NCBI GenBank assembly: GCA_027886185.1
Contig: WOAB01000211.1
Location: 3,882,001-3,946,000 of the forward strand
DNA length: 64,000 nucleotides
Direction: 5' to 3'
Origin: Rheum nobile
Taxonomy: Eukaryota; Streptophyta; Magnoliopsida; Caryophyllales; Polygonaceae
Shown here piece by piece: positions 1 to 11,001 of the stretch (positions within the stretch are counted from its first letter, which is position 1; each line of letters starts with the position of its first letter). A model generated the notes under the pieces. That model did not search any database and had not been told where the DNA came from. It was given only the letters and a program-made list of their open reading frames with translations. Position numbers and translations under genes: made by a program.

Positions 1-183
1 CACCCCATCAAGACGCAGATTGATCAAATCATATTGAAAGATATGTATATTGATGAAGACTACGAGTTAGATGTGCCACTAGCCGCCTTGAGAAAAGAAG
101 GAAACAAATCGGGTTTAACGGGTATGAAGGCGTTGTGGGATGCCATCTCTAGGCAAATTTGGAATGGCATAAGACGTTTTTAA
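1..183 (+). CDS. 3' end of an unidentified coding exon
   Basis: Frame 1 is open from the window edge to a TAA at 181-183 (60 codons). The peptide is mixed-charge and ends in ...QIWNGIRRF. Its composition looks coding: acidic and basic residues are interspersed and there are no low-complexity runs. I do not recognise the family. A tail of a transposase-associated or Myb/SANT-like plant protein is possible but unsupported. The rest of the gene lies outside the window, so start and function cannot be judged. Confidence 0.35.
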   Translation, partial: HPIKTQIDQIILKDMYIDEDYELDVPLAALRKEGNKSGLTGMKALWDAISRQIWNGIRRF

Positions 184-1040
184 TCAATGGCTTTGGTGGA
201 TATTAAACCAAAAACTAGATGTAAGTGATACAGTTGATGCACTATTGTTAATCCAACTTTTGGTATGTACTTGATGCATAAGTGAAACCTTTGGTGTAAC
301 ATGCAAGTGATGCGGTTCATGTACTTGATGCACAAGTGATACAAAAAAATAGATGCAAGTATATAATTGTTCTTGTTTGCCACTTTGGTGAAATATGAAG
401 TGTTTACAAGAAGTTATTTGAATGTAAAGTGTTATTGCAAACTTGGAGGTTATGTGTTATGGTGTTGATATGCATTTGAATTGCTTGCTTCATTGTTCTC
501 ACATAACACTTGACAATAGCATAAGTTGTACATAATATGGTTTGATTCACATTTGACATTATGTCCACAGAAATAGTTATAAAATTGACCTTTTCATGAC
601 CATGACACCTATGTTATGTGTTGGAAGGTCATATAGCCATGTCCTAAACTTGAAATAAATTGTGAACTTAAACCCTATATCATTAGTTCCCAAAACCAAC
701 ATAAATGTGCCACTAGTTGTGTTTAGAAACACCTACATAACCCTACAACAACAAAAAACAAATATCCATCATCCAAGACACCTAAAATACCAAATGTCAA
801 TCAACCAAAGTACTCCCCTAATGGAGTACGGCATAAACACCGAAATCAACAATGACAGATTAAGGACAAAGATGACTATCAATCTGCATCGTGTCTCCAT
901 TGCTTCTGTAGAAGCAACGAGCTTTAATTGATCACGAGCAACACAAGTGCGGACATTGGACACTACCATGTTAGAAATCTCCTCGTAGAGCCTTCCGGTC
1001 TTGTGCTCCATGCAAGCAATTTGGCCATGCTGCCCATCCA
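184..1040. other. gene-free AT-rich stretch
   Basis: No coding region, terminal repeat or RNA gene is evident. Short recurring phrases such as gatgcaagt and cttgatgcac at 210-360 suggest a decayed tandem or interspersed repeat. Open frames here are short and lack codon bias. Confidence 0.4.
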
Positions 1041-1418
1041 TCAAGTCTTCATGATCTTACGGTGCCACTGCCGGAATGACAAGCTCCTTAGTTTCATTGC
1101 TCTTGGATAACTGAATTCCTCATAGATGAGTTTGTTGCCCCTAATATAGTGATATGGCCCCTGCATAACAAATAAGAATTGGTTAATTTAAATTGTCTCA
1201 AAGAAATTACAACATACATTAATTTCATAAAAAAGAACATAGAACAAATAATATTACATGCTCAAGGGCAGGAGAGCACATAGCTTCATATTCTTCAAAT
1301 GAACCAAAGCTATAAGATTCCCAACCAGAGTCACCGGGATTCTTATGCTCGTTCCTAATTGTAATCGACTGGTCATTTTCATCTACAATCTCATCCAAGA
1401 TCCATCTAGCTTGAACTT
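1041..1418 (-). CDS. possible small two-exon gene, minus strand (unidentified)
   Basis: Read on the minus strand, 1418-1258 is open and encodes an acidic peptide (QARWILDEIVDENDQS...). It is followed by a candidate intron at 1257-1161 that begins GTAATATT and ends TTATGCAG. The frame then continues at 1160 as GPYHYIRGNKLIYEEFSYPR... to a TGA at 1043-1041. Splice signals and phase fit, which is why I join the two parts. No ATG is visible; the upstream frame meets a stop near 1465, so another exon or a truncation is needed. I do not recognise the product. It may be a fragment of an older transposon gene. Confidence 0.3.
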
Positions 1419-1919
1419 GGAAAAGCTGGGGGGAAGCTTGAGAATTTCGCCTCTTTTCTAGCTAGATGGATCGATGTTCAACTCCGACAAGCTACCTGCC
1501 GAACAAGAGAGGGAGAGCTTGGAAAAGCTGGGAAAAAAATTTCCATATAGCATAAAGCTAATCCGAACCGGGCCTAAGTTTTTAAACATTGAAAGTGTAT
1601 ATTAGTTCTATTTATTAACCATTGAAAGTGTCCGACTTCTCTCTAATTTTCATTTTGTTCTTGTTTCCAAGCAACATGCTTCTTCTTCTCTTTGCCGTAT
1701 ATTAATTCTTCAGTAAGAAAATCTTCTTCTCTGTCCTTCCTCATCTTTGAAATCAATCATGACACTAAACTTGACCCAAACTATGAACTATTATTCCTCA
1801 TGTTTATACTATGCTACTCTATTATCTTTCAATTGTTTTATCTATATACTAATACTAAAGTCAAAAGTCTCTCTTATGTGTGAGGTAGTTCACTATGACA
1901 CGTATGTATATTTTATTTG
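1419..1919. other. gene-free stretch before Gypsy-1
   Basis: AT-rich sequence with no supported gene. The last five bases (1915-1919, atttg) are the left target-site copy of the downstream gypsy element. Confidence 0.5.
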
Positions 1920-4900
1920 TGTAATATATCACTTAAAATAGAAGGGTAATATACTAATTTTAATTTGATAATATAAAAGTTATAAAAAATTTTTTATTTC
2001 TTTTAGAGGAGTAATTTAAATTTTCATTAACTTAAGTTCAAAGGTTGGGATATGATAATTTTTTGGTACAAATTATCAAATGGGCTATAATATTGCGGTG
2101 TAAAAATAAATAAATAGTATAAAAATGAATTTAGTTTTAAAATTTATATATAATAATAAAGGTTAAAAGAATTATTATGTTATCCATGAAGGGATAAAAT
2201 AAATAAATACCCTAAGTATGTTTTCTCTTTAAGTTATGAATAGTCTAAATTATGATTATTTTATGTTAAATATAATTTAAATAAACTTATAAATTTAAAA
2301 TTAATTATTAAAGTTTAGATCAACAAAATGTTAATTAAGAGCTAAAAATGGTTAAGTTTATAAGAAAATGTAATTTAAGCTTAAAACTGGCCTAAATTAA
2401 TTTTTCCTTTAACTAAAATTTGGGTTAAAATGTATAAACTTAGGATAAGTTATAAAAAAGTTTGGGTAACTTTTAGAATTTTTTAAAAGTGAAATAAGGG
2501 CACTTTTGCCACAACTTTAAAAAGTTGGGCAAAAATGTGCAATTTGGCCGAAAGTCTGGGGGGCATGTGCAAATAAGGCAAAATGCCTTCTTCAACCTCC
2601 AGCCAAAGAAGGAAGAGAGCGTACAACCCGCAAGCTCCATCAATGGCGATTCCAGTCCGTATATTCACTCGTTTCTTTAAATTGGTCCATGGGCAATGAA
2701 GACTAGGATCTTATACATTAAATCCCTCAATTAATTTGAGTTTTTATGGGCTAAATCGACGGGATTTTGTCCATGAGTGTTTGTCGCCATTTCGATACAC
2801 GAATTCAATTTCTGAAAAATTCGCTCTCATCTGATTAGATTGGGAGGCGAGATTAGCGGGATTGTTTCGAGGGCATTGAAGGCTACATTAGCCCTATAAA
2901 TACCCCTTTAATCGTTCACCCAATTCATCCAAGGAATTAGCCCTCTTTCTAGCTTTATTTTTACAATTGGTGGTATCCCTAGAACCACCAAGGAGTCCTC
3001 TTTAAAATCTCTCTAACCCCAGCCCTGGTGGTGGTCCCACGAAGGTGAATTTCCCTGATCTCGGACAAGTGTCCACCGAGTACGTTTGGCATAGGTTCTG
3101 CCGTGTAGCTTTTGTAATTTTTGGATTTATTAATATTTGTTAATTACATTAATCTAGATTAGTTAAAAATTATGTTAGGTCAAATTAATTTTATTTGATT
3201 AAATAAAATTAAAATAGAATTTTTGGGAATATTATCTTATATTAAGAATGGTTAATTTATAACATACCATTAGATAATAAGTTGGGTTATAAATGCATTA
3301 AAGTTGTAAAAAAAAAAATATTATTTATGTTATGATTATTTAGAATATATGACTTAATGATTTTTAGTATCGTATAAATAACGGTTTTATCGAAAAGCCT
3401 TGAAATTAAATTATTTTAAGAGTTAAATAAATTCAATAAGAAACTGAGACATTGTATCCTTAAATTTCAATATTGAATAAATAATATAATTATAATTTAT
3501 TTATTCTGTGTTATTTGGGTAGGTCTCGGAATTGCTTTTGGAACGGAATTAAAGTAGGAAGTTAATTTGCTACTCGGAAGCAATCGTTCTCGTTATACCA
3601 TTCATCTTTTTCGTAACTCAAGGCAAATGGCGATTCGCTCTTGCATTCTATTCCACATTCATCTTATTTTACAATGAATCAATTGTGCTATTAAGTTATG
3701 ACAAATATTCTTAATTTTCGTTTGGGAACTTGTGTGTTAAATTGGTGTGTAAATGAACCTTATTATTAGGTTGTATATTTGTTAGCAACGACCCTCATAT
3801 ATATATATATTTATTATTGTAGGGTGTTACATGAACTTTGGTGTGGATTTGTTGTGCATTTGGTGTGGACTTATATGCTAGTTAGCACGAGTATTCGTAG
3901 GAACGTCATTAACCTTTCAAGGTTTAGCTGTTCTGTATAGCTTGGTATTATGAGGATTATTGCCCTAATACTTTAGGTCATGACTTACCCTTATTGTATA
4001 TAAGTGGTGGTGTACTTAGCTAGTGCCGAAATTCGGGATTCGTCCCATTCTATATCTCATTGCGAGATCGGTTGTGGATTTATAAGCCTTAACGTTAAGG
4101 CACTTTTTAAAATTAAATAAGATAAGTGTCGTATTGCACATAAGTAATATACCATCGGGCGAGAAGTACAACGTGGAACTCACCCGGTCTCTTGTCGAAA
4201 GTAAGTCCCCTTTCCATTCTAGATTCGTATTATGCGGTGAGGTTGGTCGATGACCCAAATATTCAATAAGGCGTTTTCAAAACCTTGTGTGATAAATATA
4301 ATGTTCCCAAACAAAAGCATTTATTTTCTCATAAGACTCAATTCATTAGAGTCTTCTTTTCAAGCACGTCTCTTCTTTTGCTTCGGTAGAAGTCTATAGT
4401 AGTATACCGTTTATCGAGTTTTATTCGAGAAACAAGGGTAGTGACTATATACGACTACAAGAAACAGTCTGTTTTTCACCCTTGCACAATCTTTCAATAG
4501 ACTGACCAACCTTTCCTTTTTCGTGCATGGTTTGTTGGTGTCATCCGTCCTATGCGGCACATCAGTGGTTGGTCCAGACGATTTGAAATAACAATTGAAG
4601 ATGAAGACTTGCAGTTGACGGTTGTGATCTAAAGTAATATTATTCTGATTTTTTTTTAATAAATGTAATACTTATGTAAATTAGTCATGTATTTATGGTT
4701 TATTTAAAAGTTTTCCGCTATAATTTTACATTGTTTGTATTACCATCCTTCTCAATTTACGAGAGAAATTTTAATAAAAGAATTGAGTATTAGTTATACA
4801 AGTCTTCTGCTACTCTTTTATTATTTAACATTTATTTATTTATTTAAGCATAATTATTTCGATTAAAGTCAATGGTGACTTTTGACATTAAAGTCTGAGA

Positions 4901-4943
4901 TAACTAGCGTGTGACACTACCAACGTAAGTCGGGAGTGTTACA
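1920..4943 (+). repeat. Gypsy-1 5' LTR
   Basis: A long terminal repeat of 3,024 bp, TG...CA bounded. It matches the 3' copy from about 2424 onward and also over 1920-2088. The intervening 335 bp (2089-2423) has no counterpart in the 3' copy. The interior carries a TATA box and a phrase shared with the other gypsy LTRs in the window (the cgagtattcgtaggaacg region near 3890). Confidence 0.85.
2895..2902 (+). promoter_or_regulatory. TATA box of Gypsy-1 5' LTR
   Basis: TATAAATA within ccctataaatacccc, in a conserved block that is repeated in the 3' LTR at 10994-11001. This is the likely core promoter for the genomic RNA. Confidence 0.6.
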
Positions 4944-4947
4944 ATTA

Positions 4948-4959
4948 TTGTATCAGAGC
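4948..4959 (+). other. Gypsy-1 primer binding site (degenerate)
   Basis: ttgtatcagagc begins 4 bp after the LTR end. It matches the usual plant initiator-Met tRNA site TGGTATCAGAGC except at the second base, where the first G is now T. Confidence 0.75.
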
Positions 4960-5781
4960 AATGGTTTTAAGATTCTTGGCTTATTGTTTGCCTTGAGAAT
5001 TTTTAAATTATTTTCAAACTATTTTATTTTAATACGTATATATAGTTCTTGATTTCAAAGTATTTAATTCAAAGATTTTTATAATAGTTTAATGTTTACA
5101 AAATGATAAAATTAGTGGTTTAGTTATTAACAGACTTATATTAATTGTAATATTTGTTTTATATAGTAATAGTGCTTTAAAGAGTTGAATTCTAAAGTCA
5201 GTTAATGGTTTTAAAAGTAGTTGAGAGTTTAGAAAATGATCAGATGAGTTGTTTAATTATTAAGAACTAATATTAGTTATATAGTTTTATGTATATATAG
5301 ATAGTGGTTTAAAGAGTGGGGTTTTACGTTCATTTAAGGGTTTTGAAATGTGGTTTTGAAAATTGTTTAAGGTTTAAAAAGATTAATGTCGATAATTTAA
5401 TTATCAATAAACTATCTATATAGATAATTATTATATAAAACATTAAAATTTTGAAGAGTTGATCCATATTGTAATTTATAGAGATTTGAAAGTTCGCTTT
5501 AAAAGATTTGAAAGTGATTTTCAAACTTCTGCAAGCTTTGATTCAATTACTTATTCCTTAGTTCCATTCATAAGGATATCTTTCATTCTTAGGTTTAAAG
5601 TCATTCGAAGGTTGACATTTCTCCTATTTGCCTTATTCTTAAGTAAGAGGATAAGATCATTTTAAGAGTAATGGTGGAGGGTCATTCAATCTAATATGAG
5701 CTATTTGTACCATAACGTAGTTGATTTAAGTATCATGTCCAAGTTGGAAAATTTTAAATTGACGTTATGGTTCATCAACAG
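4960..5781 (+). other. Gypsy-1 untranslated leader
   Basis: About 820 bp of AT-rich non-coding DNA between the primer site and gag. No long open frame and no inserted element was recognised. Confidence 0.5.
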
Positions 5782-6453
5782 ATGGTGAACACCCGATCCA
5801 CCAACCGAGCGGCTGATGAAGGTCCTAACAATGGTTCCTGAGTACAGCTGATAAGTGTTGCTCAACAAGGAGATGACACGGGAACTGGTTACCACAATAA
5901 TAACCCGCCACTGTGGGAAAATGTTCATCAAGGACAGGTGGACCTTCAAGTTGCGGGGGAATTTCCACTTGATCCACCTCCTACCCCGATCGTGTTGGAT
6001 GCTACGGTCATAGGGCAGATAGTGAGGCAGGTTGTCGAGATAATGATAGCCCAGGGAATACTGCAAGCTCAAGCGGATCTTGTTCCTCAGGTCGCAGCTG
6101 ATATTGGGGGACATGAAGATCCTGCACCTCCAGTGATTCGTGAGGGAAACGACGAGAATTATAACCGAGCGTTGAAGATCATTAATTCAATGCACCCGAA
6201 TAGCTATGATGGAACCGGGGAACTAGTCAAGGTTGCCTATTGGTTCTCCCATATGAAGCGATTGTTTCGGAACGTGGTCTGCATCGAGGCTGAACAGGTG
6301 CACATAGCTTCGTTGCATTTGAAAGACGGAGCAAGTCAGTGGTGGGAAGGAACTGGACTGGATGACCACCCGAATCTGAGTTGGGCAATGTTCAAGGCCA
6401 AGCTTACTGATCGATTCTTCTCTCGTGCTATGAGAGAAGAGAAGCTGAATTAG
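5782..6453 (+). pseudogene. Gypsy-1 gag, N-terminal half only
   Basis: The ATG at 5782 opens MVNTRSTNRADEGPNNGS, then a TGA at 5839-5841 interrupts the frame. The same frame stays open from there to 6453. The retrotransposon gag domain is clear: SYDG, KVAYWFSHMKRLF, WWEGTGL and FFSRAMREEK occur in the same order as in the gag at 39.2-39.6 kb. The protein would form the retroelement particle. It stops just after REEK, where the sequence jumps into LTR DNA, so the C-terminal zinc knuckles and all of pol are missing. It is non-functional. Confidence 0.88.
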
Positions 6454-6503
6454 AAGGGTAATATGGTAATATCCCACTTAAATTAGAAGGGTAATATGGT
6501 AAT
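6448..6503 (+). repeat. 33-bp direct duplication at the gag/LTR deletion junction
   Basis: The phrase aattagaagggtaatatgg starts at 6448 and again at 6481, a period of 33 bp. It lies exactly where gag ends and the 3' LTR begins, so it probably arose with the deletion that removed pol. Confidence 0.7.
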
Positions 6504-7489
6504 TTTAATTTGATAATATAAAAGTTATGAAATTTATTTTGTTTCTTTTAGAGAAGTAGTTTAAATTTTCATTAACTTAAGTTCAAAGGTTGGGTTATGA
6601 TAATTTTTGGGTACAAATTATCAAATCTATCTAACTATAAATATTGGAGTTTCCTTATGAACAATTGCTATTTTGTTTTATTTGAATTGCAAACTTATCT
6701 TTCTGCTTTTTTGGTTTTTAGCCTTCTAATTTTGTAGCTCACTTTTATTTTTGTTTGTTGTGCTATTGGATAAGTGTCATATATATATATAACCCCAAAT
6801 TATAATCTTAACTTTCTCTTTTTTCTAGGTTAAGCAACTTCTGATTATAGTTAATTTATTTCCCTTACGTTTAGGAAATCATTTAAACCGACATATGTTT
6901 CTGCTCGAGTTAGATTAAATATAAATTGTTTATTTTAATGATTAATTAACCGTAAATCATATAAAATTAAATGTGTATAATAAATAACATAAACAATAAC
7001 AATATATTATGCAGAGTAAATCAATCCATTAACCATGTTAAAAAATATAAATTTATTAATTAATTAGTAGATATATCATGAAGGGTTATTGCCTATAAAT
7101 TAGATTTAGAAATAAAAAAGATTGTAAAACATCAATTTAATTTAATTTGTATGAACGAACAATTATTCAATTTTCAAAAGATTTTCTGAAATCAACAAGT
7201 CAAAACTAAACATATCAAACTCAATGGCACAAATGTGAGTTACTTCCATAAAACTACAAGTGGGAAAATAAATAGAAAGATTATAAAAGAAATCCAAACG
7301 CATGGAGGAACTGTCATTATTGGAGAAGAAAAGATCTGAAATGAAATTCGAAATGATTTCATGATGAATTTAAAAGCGCTCCAACTAATGAAAACACGTG
7401 ATAACTTATTTGGCAAGTGGGAGATGGAAAAATGATTAACTTCTAAATGAGTATTAAATGAACCGTTGTGTGACATTGTAAATATACCT

Positions 7490-8770
7490 TCAAATATCAA
7501 TCATAATACAAAAGTGGAAGAGTACATGGATATCAACAAACAATGGGATAAGAACAAATTAGACCAAATACTACCACTCGAAATAGTATCCACCATCACA
7601 TCAACAACAATTCCTTTCAATTTATCAGGGACCGAATGTACTGGGAGTCAAGTAAAAATGGTTGGTTTACTACGAAATCCGCAATGGATTTAATTATCAA
7701 ATACAAACGATACTCTGCAAATGACTCCTCTTAGATTTGAAAATTGGATATATACCCAAAAGTGAAGAACTTTATGTGGAAGATCGTTAAAGATGGACTA
7801 CCCACCAAATCAACATTTATGGAAAATGGGTTTCTATACCTCCGGGTTGCATTTCATGCAATCATCAAACCGAAGACATAAACCATTTATAATTCCACTG
7901 CAGTCATACTCTACAAATAATACTAAAAATAAACTTTGACACATTGAGATACACATGAACTTTGACTTTGGGAAATTGAAAGATCGAGGACATCCAGGAT
8001 GAAATCTGGATTAAAACAACCCCGAGCCAATTTATAGAGCTAATAATTACCTGGTGGTGAATTTGGTACCAAAGAAAACAGAAAACATTCTCACCAAACA
8101 ATGATGACATAGAGATCGTAAAAGATCTGACAACCTTTATTCAAAATTTGACTTCAGATGGGAAACAAACAAAATTTCGGAACTTGGATTGCTTAGCCAA
8201 TACTAACAATATACATAAACAAAAACCAAATGTGAGAAAGCAGAAAATCTAAGATGGAAGAAACCGCTAGACAAATTAATCAAAATCAATCTAGATGGAT
8301 CAACAAGATCAAACGAGGACTCAAGTTAAGGATTTATTTTTAGAGATGAGAAAGGTGAACCTATTTTGATTTTTTGAGAAAAAAGTGGCAAATCAACTGC
8401 CCTCAGAACAAAATAGCTTGCTTTGCGAAATGCACTAATTAAGGCAAACGAAATGGGGCTCCATTACAAAGAAATTGAAAGTGACAACTTGAAAATTGTT
8501 AATGTTTTGAAACAAATCTGACACTGTCCATGGGATATTGAGATTCTCATCTCTGATATTCTATGTTTGTTACAACTTTTTTGTGACAGTGTGAATTTTT
8601 CATGTCTTTCGGGAAGTAAATGTGTGGTGGATGATCTCATTGCAAATATTTGCCATCGACATTTACCAGAGGATATCATGACAAATTTAGAACTTCTCAT
8701 TCTCACCCGGAAGGATGTTATAAGCCGGTTTTCAAGTAGATCTTGATACAATCTACTTCTTACCTTATAA
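7490..8770 (+). pseudogene. decayed LINE-type RT-tail, zf-RVT and RNase H fragment inside the Helitron
   Basis: Reading across frames, 7515-7690 resembles the region after a LINE reverse transcriptase (VEEYMDINKQWDKNKLDQIL...), then comes a W..S..G..TTKSA-like segment. Near 7755-7900 is a zf-RVT-like stretch (PKVKNFMWKIVKDGLPTKST, then C..C and H residues). At 8255-8760 follow pieces like an RVT_3 RNase H domain (KPLDKLIKINLDGSTRSN; later HYKEIESDNLKIVNVLKQI). Many frameshifts and stops break it. It could be a LINE 3' end that landed in the Helitron or sequence the Helitron captured. It encodes nothing functional. Confidence 0.6.
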
Positions 8771-10485
8771 AAAAATCTAATTTGTATGAAAGTAGTAGGT
8801 AAATTACAGAGAAACAAATTGTTATATCTTTATCAAATTTTAATTTTTTCTTCATAATTTGAGTTACAGTAATAGATAAGATTCAGCTAAGTAGTAATGA
8901 CAAAATATACCACTATACAATTTATAAAGGAAAATATATTTACATAATATAAAGTTTGTTAGCCTAATGAAACAAAACTAAGTAGTGATAAATAAAAGCA
9001 AAATCGCATAAATAAAAAAACCTAATAAAAAATATTTTTAAAAGATGGAAATTAAAAAGATTAAACTAAATTATTATTAATTGTATTGCGGTAAATATAT
9101 AATTTGAAACAAAATTAAGCAATTAAGATTACATGGTTAAGATATTTTAGCAAGAATATGAATTTAAATTATAAAGAGTTAATCAATGATTAAGACTATA
9201 CCTACTTTTTTTTTTTTTTTTGAAAATACTTGATAATGTAGGATAATCCGAAATCCGACACATAGGTCAAATAAATGAGAGGATGACACATCAACAATAG
9301 ATTTTTCCTATTTATTAATTAATTTCTCATATTAAAAAATAAAATTTCAAATGGATTAAATTAGTGTTCTGTCAAAATGATATTCTACTGTGATTTACGG
9401 AGTTCACATCATATTAGGATTCTACAAGAGACACGTACTACTATAACTTTTCATATAATGTCTATCACGTATAATCTTGCATGTCACAACTGGCGTTCAT
9501 AGAATTCACCTGACAAGTCATACTTGTTATGTGTTACTTACTTTTTAACAAAGAATATCTTTCGTCGATCATCTATGTGTAATACTATAACATTCTCTAT
9601 AGACTGTATTTGAAAGAGAGGAACAAAACCTCCTCAACCGCCTTTCTTTGAGCATGGCACCTCCAATCTTTTGGTGATTTACTACATTTGTAAATAGTTG
9701 GTTATCTTGGATAGCTTTTGCATTTTTCTATATACCAAGTTTTATTTTATATATGCAGTTTTTCCAATTTTTCGTGTATCTATGTGTAATGACAGCTCCG
9801 AGAGACACACAATGTTATTAGCACCGCTCGTAAAGACTACTTCTCTTTGTCATCTCTTTCCACATCTTTGTGACTTAGGTTTTATTTATGAATTTAATTT
9901 GGTATCCAGATCTATGGCTTTTGCATGTTTCCTATTGTTTGTTTTTTTGTTTACAATACCTTTTGTTATTTATAAATAATTTTCGGCTTGACAAAGTTTA
10001 AGCTAGAAATATTAATTCAATAATGAAAATCTACTAATCGGTTTATCTTTCTCAAGTGAAAGGTGTCTGATCGACTGTGCTTTACGAGGTGGAATGTGTT
10101 AGAAAAGTGAGCTCCAACAAAACCAGCTTTAATTTAAATAAGGTTAAAATACTATTTGTCTTAAGTTTGTCCCAAAATTTTATTATGATAAACTTATGAG
10201 ATTGTAAGGTCATCGGTTTATGTTTATGGATATTCATTTGTTAAGAGAGTATGATATTTTATAATTATTAGTAGATTAGATAAGATGTGTTTATGAGTAT
10301 TTATTTGTTAAGAGAATTTGATGTTTTTATGTTTGACTATCAGCTTTGATCTGTTTTGTAAGGTGGTGTATGGTAATAAAGACCGGTAATAAGCTATAGT
10401 TTAAAAGATTCAGACTTATAGAAACGAAAGCAATAATGGTGAAAAACTTTAAACATTTAACACACTAATCCGTGAAATATTAGTC
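8771..10485. other. non-coding right half of the Helitron
   Basis: AT-rich sequence with a poly-T run near 9208-9221. No gene was recognised; the frame open at 9698-9979 has the hydrophobic composition of random AT-rich DNA. Confidence 0.5.
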
Positions 10486-10515
10486 CCCGCATGCGGAGCA
10501 CGCGGGTCTCCCTAG
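10486..10515 (+). other. Helitron 3' terminal hairpin and CTAG end
   Basis: The stem is cccgc at 10486-10490 paired with gcggg at 10502-10506, followed by tctcc and CTAG. This is the transposition terminator typical of Helitrons. Confidence 0.7.
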
Positions 10516-10993
10516 TAGGTTAAAATGTATAAATAAACTTAGGATAAGTTATAAATCAGTTTGGGTAAGTTTTAAAATTCTTGAAAAGTGAAATAAGGGC
10601 ACTTTTGCCACAACTTTAGAAAGTTGGGCAAAATGTGCAATTTGGCCAAACGTCTAGGGGGTCGTATGCAAATAAGGCAAAATGCCTTCTTTAACCTCCA
10701 ACCAAAGGAGGAAGAGAACGTACAGCCCGCATGCTCCATCAATGGCCATTTTAGTCTGAATTTTTGCTCGTTTCTTTAAATTGGTCCATGGGCAATGCAG
10801 ATTAGGATCTTATACATTAAACCCATCAATTAATTTGAGTTTTTATGGGCTAAATTGACGGGATTTTGTCTGTGAGTGTTTGTCGCCATTTCAATACACG
10901 AACTCAATTTCTGAAAACTTCGCTCTCGTTTGATTAAATTGGGAGGCGAAACTAACGGGATTGTGTCAAGGGAATTGAAGGCTACATTAGCCC

Positions 10994-11001
10994 TATAAAT
11001 A
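10994..11001 (+). promoter_or_regulatory. TATA box of Gypsy-1 3' LTR
   Basis: TATAAATA in the same context as the 5' LTR copy. From this LTR, transcription would read out into the flanking DNA. Confidence 0.55.

Larger units (their letters stand above)
6626..10515 (+). mobile_element. Helitron (non-autonomous)
   Basis: The left end is TCTATCTAAC after an A (6625). The right end has a short GC hairpin (cccgc/gcggg, 10486-10506), then 5 bp and CTAG (10512-10515) followed by T. This fits the Helitron pattern: A^T insertion, 5' TC, 3' hairpin plus CTRR, no target duplication. LTR sequence on both sides supports the boundaries. No Rep/helicase gene is seen. The body is AT-rich and holds a decayed non-LTR-type coding fragment. 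Confidence 0.7.
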
